The notes: generated by a model not told the origin, from the sequence alone. A DNA stretch of 64,000 nucleotides from Megaleporinus macrocephalus (GCA_021613375.1 CM038728.1:32172407-32236406), one strand, 5' to 3'; counted from the stretch's first letter, positions 32,280 through 43,930 are shown. Numbers and translations: made by a program.

Positions 32280-32720
32280 ATCTAATCTTCTTCTTGCATT
32301 TATTCTCTATTCAACTATTAATTCTCCATTCATCTGACAGCACAGCCCCTACATTACAGTAGATTAGATGGGCTCTACCATCTACCAACTTCGTCTTTCG
32401 CCATCAGAATGAAGAGGGAGACCAGTCAGAGTTTTAAGCTTGTTTAATTTGGAATTGCGGAACTGTCTTTACTCTGAGCTGTATGGTCTCTTATAGGTCC
32501 GTCCCTCCATTGCCCTCGGTTTACATGGGCTCCTCCTGGCCATGTCGTAACCTCCTTCGGTTCTGGGCTGTCTGTGGGCCAGTTGTTATCTGCCTGGGTG
32601 GAGGGGTTCCCGAGCCCTGGGGGGTCTAAAAATAACATCACAGGGTCTGGTTCCCGAGCCTCAGATTGCCTGTCATAAAGGCCTCCTACTGCCGGGGACA
32701 ACAAAACCAGGATGTTCTCG
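32280..32720 (-). mobile_element. Possible solo LTR or LTR-like element
   Basis: Read on the minus strand, the block contains a TATA-like CCTATAAGAGACC (32490-32502) and then AATTAAACAAGC with a polyadenylation-like AATTAAA. It has GC-rich sequence upstream and a single 86-codon frame (32444-32704) with no known domain. This layout resembles a retroelement LTR, but I cannot identify defined TG...CA ends or a target duplication. Weak inference. Confidence 0.25.
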
Positions 32721-33899
32721 CACTCTCCTGGCCACCTGTCTTTAACAAACGCTAGAGTCTGTTTTTCCCAAAATAAAATCCAAATAAAATTAATACAAGC
32801 TAAAAGTTATATAAAGAAAAAGATACAACACCTCCACTAAATGTTTAAGTTGGTTACGCCCACGAGCCGTCTTTTCTGGAGCGGTAAAACGAAACATAGC
32901 TACAGAATAGCACCCAGCGGTAGTCGGTGGTGACGGAGGGCAGAAAGAGGCCAGGTGGAGCCGAAAAGGACAGGTTAAAGAAGAAAGACGTTGGAAGAAG
33001 ATGCTGCTAAATGTGTAAGTATCCAGTTTCAAGCTGAAATAATAAACATCATTTAGAAGTGTAGTTTATTAATAGTCAAACTCATTAATGGAATTTTTGT
33101 GTACTACTGACGATCCAGAGGAGGCCATGTCTACTGAAGGGACAGGTAGAGGATAGTCTAACAGAGTTATTTAAACTCTGTATAATAACTAAGATAGTTA
33201 TTTGTAATGTATTGTATAACACAGAGAATAGACGTCATATATGTTAAATTGTGTTAATGTTAATGTACAGAGAAAGAAATTCTCGGCTCTATAGACACTA
33301 TTATTATCAATAAAGTTGAGAAACCAGTGCACTGCTTAGGGGGCGTTTGATGCTGTAGGTAGCTACTAAACATACATGTAGTGAAGCTACTTAAGAGTTT
33401 GGTGTAAATCTAACAATAGAACATCTCTCTGAAGAAAAATGATATTTTATTTATTATACATATACCTGAACTTATACCCAGTAAAAAAGACATTTTAAGA
33501 GCTAGCTGCTTATTAATTTATTCAGATTCCTTCTCCATGGACAAAGTGGGCCAGATTTAGGCTGAAAAAGGGGCCCACTCCGGCCCTGGCTACATTGGCT
33601 TCACAGCTCCAATGACCCAACCAAAGAAGTGATTGTCAAACATCAAAAATGTCTCATCAATTCAGTTTCAGGTGATTTCCAAGACTTCTATACTCACTTA
33701 TATAACGACAGACTGAGAAGGTCTAACTAGCTGACGAGCATAGAAATGAGTCATAGCCCGCCTCCCAGCGGTTCTAGCCGAAGCCCGGTGTCGGTGTTTG
33801 TGAGACAGTGGAGATGAAGCCAAAACACATTTTATCTAAAAACATCAGTCACTTAGTGCTGCTTGTCTCACGTTGCCATTTCAGCTGTTCATCACTCAG
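32721..33899. other. Intergenic sequence, no gene seen
   Basis: AT-rich with GGGGCCCACTCCGGCCC near 33568, which may be transposon debris. No frame with a recognisable domain. Confidence 0.35.
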
Positions 33900-34250
33900 A
33901 GACGGGCCCGAAGCCCACCACACTGTCTAAACAGGCTTTTACTCTCGGTGGGCGATGAAGCCGAGACAGAGAGAGAGAGAGATGACAATATCGCTCAGAA
34001 CGCAAGCTGTGTGTACACATAAAACAGAGCTGGGCATTAGCGCTGTGGACAGATGGACGCTGCTGGCCCACGTTCTCGCTGAAAGGCTTCGGCGACGCGG
34101 CTTTTCAGAGGGAACAAAGCTCGATCTAACTTCCACTCTCTCGCGCCGCCGCTAACGGGGCCGCTGTGAACATGACATCTCGCTTTAGCGCTGCATTTAG
34201 CGCCGTGTTAGCAGCTGCGCCCCATTCTGCACCATGACAGCGGCTCAGTG
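33900..34250. promoter_or_regulatory. Candidate conserved non-coding block
   Basis: CpG-richer, non-repetitive sequence (apart from GA at 33966-33981) with GGGCATTAGCGCTGTGGACAG, CTCGCTTTAGCGCTGCATTT and GCGCCGTGTTAGCAGC. Overlapping antiparallel frames (33939-34136 and 33955-34155) lack known domains. Regulatory role inferred only. Confidence 0.25.
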
Positions 34251-34432
34251 AAGACCACGTGAAGTGGGAAGCTGTGTTAGCAGTAGTAGTAGTTTATGAT
34301 CATTTAGCACTTCCACAGTTACACTGGTGTTGTGATTCTGCATCATCTGAGCTGGAGCAAAGCATAAAACCCATGTCTTACTGCTTCTTATATCTGAGGT
34401 ACATTATATCTTATACATTATCATATTGTTAT

Positions 34433-35594
34433 ATACACTATATTTTCAAAAGTATTCACTCATCTATCTTCACCTACATATGAACTATACGTCGCATTCT
34501 AAATCCATAGGGTTTAATATGATGTCGGCCCAACCTTTGCAGATATAACAGCTTTTCAACTTTTCTGGGAAGACTCTCCATACGGTTTAGGAGAGTGTTT
34601 ATGGGAATGTTTGACCGTTCTTCCAGAAGACCATTGGTGAGGTCAGACACTGAAGATGGACGAGAAGGTCTGGCTCTCAGTCTCCGCTCTAATTAATCTC
34701 AAAGGTGTTCTATCAGGTTGAGGTCAGGCCAGTCAAGTTCTTCCACACCAAACTCTCTCCTCCATGTCTTTATGGAGCTGCTTTGTGCACTGGGGGCAGT
34801 CATGTTGGAATAGGAAGGGTCCGTCCCCAAACTGTCCCCACAAAATATCTTGGTCTGCTGAAACATTAAGAGTTCCTTTCACTGGAACTAAAGCATTGAG
34901 CCCAACTCCTGAAATGCCACCCCACACCATAATCCCCCCTGCTCCAAACTTTACACTTGACTTACCCATTGGATTGCCAGACAGAGAAGTGTGATTGGTC
35001 ACTCCAAAGAACACATCTCCACTGCTCTAGAGTTCAGTGGCGGCGTGCTTAACAGCACTGCATCTGACGCTCTGCATTGTTCTTGGTGATGAAAGGCTTG
35101 GATGCAGCTGCTCAGCCACAGAAACTCATTCCATGAAGCTCTTCACGCTCTGTTCTTGAGCTGATCTGAAGACCACATGAAGTTTGGAGGTCTGTAGTGA
35201 TTGACTCTGTAGAAAGTTGGTGGTCTCTGTGCACTATGCTCCTCAGCATCCGCTGACCCGCTCTGTCATTGTACGTGTTCTACCACTTGGTCTCTGAGTT
35301 GCTGTCGTTCTCAATCACTTCCACTTTGTTAGAACACCACTGACAGTCCACTGTGGAATATTTAGTAGTGGGGAAACTTCACCACTGGACTTGTTGCACA
35401 GGTGGCGCCCTATCACAGTACCACGCTGGAGTTCACTGAGCTCCTGCGAGAGACCCACTCTTTACTAATGTGTGTAGAAGCAGTCTGCATGACTAGGTGC
35501 TGGTTTTATACACCTGTGGCCATTGAAGTGATTAAAAAACCTGAATTCAGTGATTTGGATGGGGGAGCAAATGCTTTTGGCAATATACTATACT
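34433..35594 (-). mobile_element. Tc1/mariner transposon relic, near full length
   Basis: The ends are inverted repeats: ACACTATATTTTCAAAAGTA on the left and GCTTTTGGCAATATACTATA on the right. The minus strand carries a decayed Tc1-type transposase. The 34733-35014 frame includes NHTSLSGNPMG, VWGGISGVGLNALVPVKGTL, DILWGQFGDGPFLFQHDC and KQLHKDMEERV, which are hallmark C-terminal segments of the DDE domain. Upstream segments (35015-35480) continue the family pattern through stops and frameshifts. The enzyme would cut and paste DNA at TA sites; this copy is inactive. Confidence 0.9.
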
Positions 35595-35884
35595 ATAACA
35601 GTCATGTTTTATTTCTTTTTTATTTCTTTTAGTATTAAACAGCCTGTTTTAGTCACGTTAAGCCTGATATAGTGCTGCTGGAAACTTATAACCCACCAGT
35701 GTAACATATATGTTCATAACACACTCGCCAAACTGTGTCAAGGATGCAGTGAACGGAAGTATAAACAAAATAATCATGACATCAGACTTTAGTATGGCGG
35801 TTATCACTTATTACATAGTAACATATTTTAGTTTATGTTTACAGATTGTGCCAGAAACCACATGATAAAGTCTATTAGGGACGA
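35595..35884. other. Spacer between Tc1 relics
   Basis: AT-rich spacer, nothing recognised. Confidence 0.4.
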
Positions 35885-36409
35885 TAAGTACATTGTTATT
35901 GAGGAGAATTCCAGCCTGGTACTGTAATAAGATGCCACCTGTGCAACAAGTCCACTCACATCCAGTGAAAGAAATGCTTAATGGACAATTTCATGCTCCC
36001 AATTTTGTGGGGACAGTTTGAGGACAGCCCCCTGTCTGTTCAACCATGACTGCCCACCAGTGCACAAAGCAGCTCCATAAAGACATGGTGGAGCGAGTTT
36101 GGTGTGGAAGAACTTGACTGGCCTGCACAGAGTCCTGACCTCAACCTGATAGAACACCTTTGGGATGAATTAGAGTGGAGACTGTGAGCCAGACCTTCTC
36201 CTCCATCATCAGTGTCTGACCTCACCAATGGTCTTCTGGAAGAACGCTGAAACATTCCCATAAACACTCTCCTAAACCGTGTGGAGAGACTTCCCAGAGG
36301 AGCTGAAGCTGTTATAGCTGCAAAGGTTGGGCCGACATCATATTAAACCCTATGGATTAGGAATGGGATGTCACTCAAGCGAGTGAATACTTTTGGCGAT
36401 ATAGTGTAG
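35885..36409 (+). mobile_element. Tc1/mariner relic with internal deletion
   Basis: A plus-strand copy of the same or a close family. A 5' coding piece (AATTCCAGCCTGGTACTGTA, CCACCTGTGCAACAAGTCC) is joined directly to the 3' coding region (GTGGGGACAGTTTGAGGAC onward). The 3' region includes the third-acidic-residue area (DLNLIEHLWDELEW) of the DDE domain. The element ends in GAGTGAATACTTTTGGCGAT then ATAGTGTA. No left terminus is evident. Inactive. Confidence 0.88.
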
Positions 36410-36631
36410 TATTAGTTAGAGAACAGCTAGTAAGTTAATGCCCAACAAAGCAGTCATCCACCAATTTTAGCCACAGACGGCATATTTCCATATTTCTTTC
36501 TCTGTATTGCTGTGATTGGCACATGTAGTTGGTTGACATCATTTGATTTAACAACGGCCATGATTGTAGGCGGTGAATAAACAAGGTATTATGGCACATT
36601 TGTAGGAAAAAGTATCCATCTCACAAGGAAA
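36410..36631. other. Spacer
   Basis: Nothing recognised. Confidence 0.35.
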
Positions 36632-37530
36632 TATACTATATGGTCAAAAGTATTTGGACACCTTCTAATCAGTGAATTGAGGTGTTCCATTTAGTCCTAT
36701 TGCTGCATGGGTAGAAATTAAGCAGATAACCAAGCTGTTTTTACAGAGTGTGAGGTTCTAAAGAGCTCAAAGAATTCCAGCAAGGTCTGTAATAGGATCC
36801 ACTCATACAACAAGTCCTAGATTTTCCACTGTGAGGACCTTATTAAACAATAGAAGCGTTTAGGAATCACAGCAACTCAGTCACAAAGCGTCTGCCCAGG
36901 TAAAGGTCTGCTGATCAATAACTGAGTTCAAACCTCCTCTGGCATAAACATTAGCACAAACACTGTGGAGCTTCAAGGCCGAGCAGCTGCACACAAGCCT
37001 CACTTCACAGAGCACAATGGCAATCATCGGACGGAGTTAAGCGCTGCCGCTGGACCCTGGAGCAGTGGACACGTGTTCTGTGGAGTGACCAATCACGTTT
37101 CTCTATCTGGCAGTCTGATGGACGGGTCTGGGTTTGAAGAATACCAGGAGAACGTTATCTGCCTGACTGCACTGATCCTATGGGGTTGTACGTTTAGTGG
37201 TGGGCCAAGGACCCTCACTTCCAGTGAAGGGAAATCTTCATGCTTTAGCAGACCAAGACATTCTTGATGTTCCCAACTTTGTGGGAACAATTTGGGGAAG
37301 AACCTCCTCTGTTCCAGCATGATGGTATCCTAATGCACGAAGCAGCTCCTTAAAGGCTGGTTGGTTGAGTTTTGGTGTGAAAGAACACAAATGCTCTTCT
37401 GGGCAAAATCTCCTACAGACACTCCAAAATCCTAAAGAAAGCTTTCCAGAAGGATGGAACCTGTTAAAGCTGGACCAACTCCATATAAATGCCTTGTAGG
37501 TGTCCCAATACTTTTGTCATTCTATAGTGT
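36632..37530 (+). mobile_element. Tc1/mariner relic, third copy
   Basis: The left terminus is TATACTATATGGTCAAAAGT then ATTTGGACACC, and the right is GTGTCCCAATACTTTTGTCA then TTCTATAGTGT. The plus strand translates in pieces to Tc1 transposase (GRAAAHKPHFTEHN, then in another frame a WTLEQWTRVLWSDQSRFSIW-like segment near 37050-37115). Stops and shifts interrupt it throughout. Its length (~900 bp) implies internal deletions. It is a related but distinct Tc1 subfamily from 34433-36409. Confidence 0.87.
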
Positions 37531-37969
37531 TTTAGCATGCCGGCCTCAGTGGAAGGTACAACACCAGGCCAGCAGCAATAGTTAGAAGTCTCTGAGGCTT
37601 TTGTGAGAGGAGTGAAATACCAACGTGACTGCACCACAGATAGGGTATGATTTCAGCTTCCTGTCACTCACTCGTGTTCTGATCTGTCAGACATTAATTT
37701 TTAAAATCTAAACTTGTGTCAGTAGAGCACCAGCTGGTCAGGATCAAGCCTGTACTCTCCCTTCTGTCCCTTCAGTGCCAGCTGCTCGACTTCACCCCCA
37801 TCATCTGACTTAACCTGTGCTTCTGTCAGAAATAACACAGGAGGAGATGGTACAAAGCTTCGCTCACAGTAGTTCCAGTGTTGCTTGGCATTGGATTCTG
37901 TTTAGTGAATGAACTGAAACCGATGCGGAAAGTGGAACGGATAAAGATGGGTGTAGATCTGCACCAGGA
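37531..37969. other. Intergenic sequence
   Basis: Single-copy sequence, no feature recognised. Confidence 0.35.
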
Positions 37970-38945
37970 CACATCGAGTTTGAGTTTTAAGTCCAAGTCA
38001 AGAATGAGACCAGGGTATATTGAGTCTGAGTCAAGACAGAGACCACATCAAGTTTAAGTCAAGACCGAGACCAGGGTATTTTAAGTCCAAGTCAAGACCA
38101 AGACCAGGACACTTCAAGTCAGAGTCAAGACACGCTGAGTCTGAATCAAGATCAAGACCAGGACACTTTGACTCACAGTCAAGTCGGAGACAATGAGATA
38201 TATCGAGTCTAAGTCAAGACCGAGACCAGGGTAAATTGAGTCCAAGTCAAGACCAAGACCAGGACACTTCAAGTCCGAGTCGAGACACGTCGAGTCCAAA
38301 TAAAGATTGAGACCAGGACACTTTGAGTCACAGTCAAGTCAGAGAAAATGTCACATTGAGTCCAACTCAAGAATGAGACCAGGGCATATGGAGTCCGAGT
38401 CAAGACCGAGACCACATTAAGTTCAAGTCAAGACCGAGACCAGGGTATATTGAGTCCAAGTCAAGACCAAGACCAGGACACATTGAATTTGAGTCAAGAC
38501 TGAGCCTCGGACACATTGAGTCCAAGTCAAGACCAAGCCGAGGGCATATCAAGTCCAAGTCAAGAATGAGACAGGGACACATCGAGTTCAGGTCAAGACT
38601 AAGACCGGAACACACAGAATCTATGTCAAGACCGAGACTGGGAGACATCAAGTCCAAGTCAAGAACCAAGATTCTGAGTCAAGTCAGAGACAATGTCACA
38701 TTGCGCCCGAGTGAAGACAGAGACCTGTACACATCAAATTGAGACAAACCCAAAATCAGGATACATCGGTTCCAGGTCAAGACCAAGACCAGGACACATC
38801 AAGTCCAAGTCAAGACAGACAGCGGGACACATCAAGTCCAAGTCGAGACAAGTCGAGACCAAATCAAGATCGAGACCAGGACACTCAGTCAGAGACAATG
38901 TCACATTGAATCTGAGTCAAGACTGAGAGCAGAGCTTGTACTTGG
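37970..38945 (+). repeat. ~33-bp minisatellite (about 30 copies)
   Basis: A unit of about 33 bp containing AGTCAAGACCGAGACCAGG, then ACACATCGAGTCC. Diverged, with many single-base and short length changes. In phase on the minus strand it reads as an 11-residue repeat (SMCPGLGLDLD-like; frame 38400-38669). That frame lacks any other protein feature and is treated as repeat-derived. Confidence 0.9.
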
Positions 38946-39239
38946 ACCCGGAAATGATATTTATGCCAGACTTAACAATCAAATCAGAAATTGGACTGTC
39001 AATATAATGCATCTCCCCTGAAAAGCATTCCCCACAGTGAGTACACGGTTATCACTAACTTAGCCTAACCAGCCAGTCCAAACAGCCTAGACGTTTAGGA
39101 GTGAACCACATTACTACATTTTACTACATTTTACTACATTTTACTACATTTTACTACATATAAACATATGTTTTGTTTTTATTTGCTGCAGAAAAGGCCA
39201 TCCTGAATATTCAGAGTACCATTAGTAATAAATAATACA
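38946..39239. other. Spacer with a 10-bp repeat
   Basis: Contains five near-perfect TTACTACATT units at 39111-39160. Otherwise nothing. Confidence 0.6.
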
Positions 39240-39560
39240 GTAATAAGAAATGCTGCGCGGCGTCAGGTGTGGTGAGGGGTGACGGGGTTTGTTTTGTGGG
39301 GTGGGGTGGGGGGCAGAACAGTCTCCTCCTCAGGATTAGAGGCGTGTAGCGATGTTTGTGTGGATGGATCGAGCTTTGGCATGTTTTCTTCCTCCATCTG
39401 TTCCGCTGCTCCTCAGGGAGACCGAGCTCGGCTCACCGGAGACTCGGCGGGACGTGAAGAGTGGAGCTGCCTCCGTGAAGTGCGGGAGGCTTCAGACGGC
39501 GGGGGTGGGGTTTTGTTTTGGGGGGGTGGGGTAATCAGGGAGGGTCTTCCGCAGCACCTG
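39240..39560. other. G-rich sequence
   Basis: G-rich plus strand with several GGGG runs (39299-39313, 39499-39534) that could support G-quadruplex formation. Overlapping frames have no recognisable domain. Confidence 0.4.
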
Positions 39561-39900
39561 TTGGTCAGGTAGCGTGTGTGCGTGAAGGAACCCGCGGGGG
39601 AACTCATGTCTGCAGCCTTAATGAATATGCGGCACGGCCGGTTAACCAGTCAATCAGGCCCCGCGGCGGCCCCAGCCTTTTTAAAGAGCCTCAGATTAAT
39701 GCGTCCTGTCACGGAGCATATTGAGTTTGTTTGCTTCAAACGCTCTTTGTTTTTCCCCCCGATTCCGCCCATTCATAACAATTACCCGTCCCCTTCCTCC
39801 GCTCGCCCCCCAGCGAGGCCCCGGGCTCCGCAGACGGATGGTTACTGTACTGGCGAATAAATTCAAATAATCTAAAGAGCAGGAATAACAACGTCAGCGA
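39561..39900. promoter_or_regulatory. Candidate conserved non-coding block, GC-rich
   Basis: CpG-rich and non-repetitive, with CTTAATGAATATGCGGCACG (octamer-like), GGTTAACCAGTCAATCAGG, CCCATTCATAACAATTACCC and GCGAATAAATTCAAATAATC. Frames at 39518-39860 are proline- and alanine-rich with no known domain. The block looks like an enhancer or CpG-island fragment; inference only. Confidence 0.33.
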
Positions 39901-39970
39901 CAACAGCAACACAAAACTACCTCCCGCACAACCTCGGCACAGGAGGACGACAGCTACCTGACCAGTACAC

Positions 39971-40010
39971 GACCCACCCTGCTCAGGTGTGACCCACCCT
40001 GCTCAGGTGT
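39971..40010 (+). repeat. 20-bp direct duplication
   Basis: GACCCACCCTGCTCAGGTGT occurs twice in tandem. Confidence 0.95.
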
Positions 40011-40989
40011 TCTCACTTTAAAGCATTTACATCAAAGCCTGCAATCTATTAATGTCAGTGATTTTAACCCATTGATGCACAAGCTAAGCTAAGCAAGCCC
40101 CTTCTAATGCACAGCAGGGTTAAACCTGACCCCTATGTTATTGTATGTACTGCTGAGTATCTCTATAGTAAATCTATTGAAATAGATTTGTTTAATATTT
40201 TAAGTGTTCATTAATTAAAAATCATTATTTTATTTTATTTAATCATTATTCTTATTTATGTGCTTCAGGAACAATAACAGTGTCTGTAAACATGTTTCTG
40301 ACCTGAAATGTTTACAAACATTAACAGTTTCTATCAAACTCCATAGTAAACACATAACTCTGAGCCATGTTGTGCTGGCAGTAATAGAAAAACTGATACA
40401 AATGAAACTGAAATCAGGATTTGTGATGATCAAAAACAAGTGAGGAATTTATGGAAGCTTGAATGATGGTTAATTTACTGCAAAGATAAAGAGAATAAAA
40501 TCTCAAGGTTGTTCATCGAAGGGTTAACGTTTTCTGTAGTCGGTCGGGAAACTTTTTAGTTTTTTTAAGTTCAATACAATATAAAACTTCTTTGTAGCAG
40601 ATCAGCATCAAAGAACCTGCTGCCTTTCTGCCTTTCAAGCTTAATACTACCTAATTAATAATAAACTAATAAACCTAATACACTATCCTCCGCAGTCAAG
40701 TCCGTAAGTATTCGGACAGCTTTTGACTCTGTAGACTGTGGATTAGAAGTGATTAAAATGACTTTCAGCCCTTATTCAAGCAGTTTCACAGAAATAGTGC
40801 ACTAACATTAGACTGTTAGTGCTCAAAACTAGCTGGTTAGTGCTCAAAACTAATTGGACAGTTGGGGGATAAGCAAGCGTGGACTGTCCCCTCATTATTT
40901 AGCGGCAAAAGAAGACAACGAGGTCTGGAGATGATCACAAGTGTTGAATATGTGTTCATGGGAATTTTTAATCTGCAGTTCAGACAGTA
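40011..40989. other. AT-rich intergenic sequence
   Basis: No gene. Around 40690-40725, AGTCCGTAAGTATTCGGACA resembles the end of another Tc1 subfamily, but no partner terminus is visible. Confidence 0.4.
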
Positions 40990-41615
40990 TTCAAACCTGT
41001 ATTTTTCCCCGTAATTCAGTCCGATCTCCCACCAAACCTGTAGTTTTCCCTGTAATTCAGTCCGATCTCCCACCAAACCTGTATTTTTCCCTGTAATTCA
41101 GTCCGATCTCCCACCAAACCTGTATTTTTCCCTGTAATTCAGTCCAACCTGCCACCAAACCTGTGTTTTCCCCTTTAATTCAGTCCAATCTCCCACTAAA
41201 CCTGTATTTTTTCCCCATAATTCAGTCCGATCTCCCACCAAACCTTTCTTTCCCCATAATTCAGTCCGATCTCCCACCAAACCTGTTTTTTTCCCCATAA
41301 TTCAGTCCAACCTGCCACCAAACCTGTATTTTTTCCCGTAATTCTGTCCTATCTCCCACCAAATATTTATTTTTCCTGTAATTCAGTCCAATCTCCCACT
41401 AAAACCGGTATTTTTCCTGTTATTCAGTCTGATCTCCCACCAAATATTTATTTTTCCTGTAATTCAGTCCAATCTCCCACTAAAACCGGTATCCTTCCTG
41501 TAATTGAGTCCGATCTCCCACCAAATATTTATTTTTCCCCTAATTCAATCCGATGTCTTACCAAACCTGCATTTGTCCTGTAAATTAGTCTGACCTCCCA
41601 CCAAAACTTTTCCCC
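40990..41615 (+). repeat. 41-bp minisatellite (about 15 copies)
   Basis: A unit of 41 bp: CCGATCTCCCACCAAACCTG, then TATTTTTCCCTGTAATTCAGT. Positions 41021 and 41062 mark the period. Variants with AAAACCGGTA and AAATATTTA fill the right half. Minus frames (41098-41298, part of 41529-41942) arise from it. Confidence 0.93.
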
Positions 41616-42601
41616 CTTATTTCTATCAGAGTACACTAGACTGCTGGATCCAGGTATCCCAACATACCCTGAGCAGGTTGCTGATTGGATAATAGCAGAC
41701 CATCTGTTTAAAGTACATACATGTTTCACCAGATCCTGCGGCCGCGGTAAGCGGTAGGCATACATCGCGAGCACCGGAATGCCTGAGTGGACGACCGCTG
41801 ATTTAAATGAGCAAAAAGAAACCGGGAAAGCCCACCGACCAGCGCAGTGAAGATCCAGAGGCAGACCATCTGCCCACCCGGCCGCAGCTTGGTTCCCTCC
41901 AGCAGATGGGCAGAAACAGCTGGCTCCGGTGAGCTCCGTCACAGTGCAGGTTTCATTTCACTCAGAATTGTAGATGTGACTAAAACCGGCGCGGTGTGAA
42001 CAGGCCTGGGCGGCGCGGGCGCGGAAGCTGGCTCGGATCCAGCTGCTCCTCTCTCCTCCCGTGTTAATGAGAGCGCTTTCTGCTGGGAGCCTGAAATGGC
42101 CCCGGGTTTTAGAGAATAGGAGGTGGTGGAGGAAGATTTCTGAAGCTTCTTTTCAAGGCTGCGGCTGAAAGCTGCTGCTTGCTCCGTGGAGATGGACAGG
42201 CTTTCTCTGAACTGAAGTGCTGCATAATGTCTGTCCTTAAAGCTTTCAGCAGCAGCGGCGGCGGTGCTGCAGGAGAGAAGAGAAAATAATCTACTCCAGC
42301 GAAGGACGCGCTGCTGTGGCGGAGGTCTTTTAATACCGGGTGGAGTCTCTGGGTGTAAATTTACTGGTGGCTCATCAGATCCTGCACTGCTCTGTATTTA
42401 GAGGGATAGCTTGTCCCTGATGACAGGTGTCTCTAATGTTTCTAAATGTAGTGAAACGTATGAAATTTATTGTGTGTAATGAGATGATATTTAAATTTTT
42501 TAATTTTTGTATTGGCTGGCGTGTGTGAATCCTTGTTCTCGCCGGTTTCTCGCATTCCAAATAGCTGTCTGAGCAAAAATACTCCTCATAACTTATAAAC
42601 A
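41616..42601. promoter_or_regulatory. GC-rich complex block, candidate regulatory or exon-bearing sequence
   Basis: CpG-rich stretches at 41730-41945 and 41985-42300. A 137-codon minus frame (41529-41942) crosses from repeat into unique sequence and has no known domain. On the plus strand CTGGCTCCGGTGAGCTCC (41920-41937) contains a possible splice donor, but no upstream frame is convincing. CCGTGTTAATGAGAGCGC and GCTGCATAATGTCTGTCC are enhancer-like phrases. I cannot decide between conserved non-coding sequence and a cryptic exon. Confidence 0.25.
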
Positions 42602-43035
42602 AGTGGAGCTAAACTGCTCTAGACTGAATGGGCGGGGCTAACAGCTGCAGGCTCTATGGGTGGGGCAAAACTACTGTAGACTGAATGGGTGGAGCTAAAC
42701 TGCTGTAGACTGAATGAGTGGAGCTAAACTGCTGTAGACTGAATGAGTGGAGCTAAACTGCTGTAGACTGAATGGGTGGAGCTAAACTGCTGTAGACTGA
42801 ATGGGTGGAACTAAACTGTTGTAGACTAAATGGGTGGAGCTAATCTGCTGTAGACTGTATAGGCGGGGCTAAACTGCTGTGGGCTGAATGGGTGGAACTA
42901 AACTGCTGTAGACAGAATGGGTGGAGCTAAACTGCTGAAGACTGAATGGGTGGAGCTAAACTGCTCTAGACTGAATGGGTGGGGCTAATCTGCTGTAGGC
43001 TGAATGGGTGGAGGTAACTTGCTGTGGTTTGAAAG
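42602..43035 (-). repeat. 29-bp minisatellite, locus 2, inverted (about 15 copies)
   Basis: The plus strand reads GAATGGGTGGAGCTAAACTG then CTGTAGACT. That is the exact reverse complement of the consensus at 27088-28355 (GCAGTTTAGCTCCACCCATT then CAGTCTACA). Variants such as GGGGCTAAAC and GGCGGGGC are present. Same family, opposite orientation, about 15 kb apart. Confidence 0.95.
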
Positions 43036-43628
43036 TTAATGGCTGTGACATCATAACCATGATGGCTGTCAAAACACATATATTATGAAAAAGCCTCTGT
43101 GAAGATGATGTATCTTTTTAAACTTTAATTAAACCTCACACTTTACAGACTCTGAGTTTACTCACGCTTATTTAAAGCTCCGCTCGGCCCCCCGTCTCCA
43201 CGGTGGGCCCGTAAACAGCAGGTGGACGCTAACGTGCTGGAGGAGGACCGGCGAAGGCACCTGTTGCTATGACAACAGAGCAGTCTCACCTGAAGTGTAA
43301 AGACATATTCTGATGTCCTTGAGGGCTGCGCTCCACAACTTCTGGTCAGAAGAAAAACAAACAGAGCGTGTGTGATGAAGGGGATGTTCACGCTGACGCT
43401 CTTTTATGGGGCTTGTTCAGAAACGATTGTCAGGTTTCACAGCGGGAGTCAGGAAACAGGCGGGACCACCACAGCCTACAGAGCATGTAGGAAAAGGTCA
43501 AAACACGAGCAACCAGAACAGCAGAAGGCGAGCTGTTAGCACAAGAAGACGAGAGACTTGGAGACCGTGAACTCTGTCGCTCCACTTTGTTTAGCTGGAG
43601 GCAGCAGATTGTTTTTGCTCTAATGTTG

Positions 43629-43631
<3 letters not shown>
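43036..43631. other. Intergenic sequence
   Basis: Minus frame 43158-43391 has no recognised domain. No other feature. Confidence 0.35.

Positions 43632-43686
<55 letters not shown>
43632..43686 (+). repeat. (TA)n microsatellite
   Basis: About 27 TA dinucleotides. Confidence 0.97.
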
Positions 43687-43687
<1 letters not shown>

Positions 43688-43779
43688 CAGTGAAACGTGT
43701 AAACGGGTCTACTGAGTAACAAAAGCCATACTGCAGCAGCTGCGGTCACAGCAAAAAGGATTCCTCCACCAGATTTTTA

Positions 43780-43930
43780 AAATTCCTGACTAACTAAACC
43801 GGTTAAGATGTTAAGAAAGTCATTCAGAGTGGTTCAGTGTGAAACCTTCAGAATCCGAGCTGTTCACAGTGGTGGTGAATGGAGCCAGACGTCCTCCCTC
43901 ACAGAAAGTTAAAACCTGAAGTGGTTATGA
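43780..43930 (+). mobile_element. Dispersed repeat fragment (GTTCACAGTGGTGGTGA family), copy A
   Basis: TCATTCAGAGTGGTTCAGTG, then CAGAATCCGAGCTGTTCACA, then GTGGTGGTGAATGG. This parallels 61615-61700 (GTCATTTGGAGTGGTTTAGT, CAGAATAGCTCACAGTGGTG, then GTGATA). Two loci with the same phrase order indicate an old dispersed element. Confidence 0.6.

Noticed and set aside
34733..35014. Active Tc1 transposase gene
   Set aside because: Only one C-terminal piece is open. Stops and frameshifts interrupt the rest and the catalytic residues are not in a single frame.
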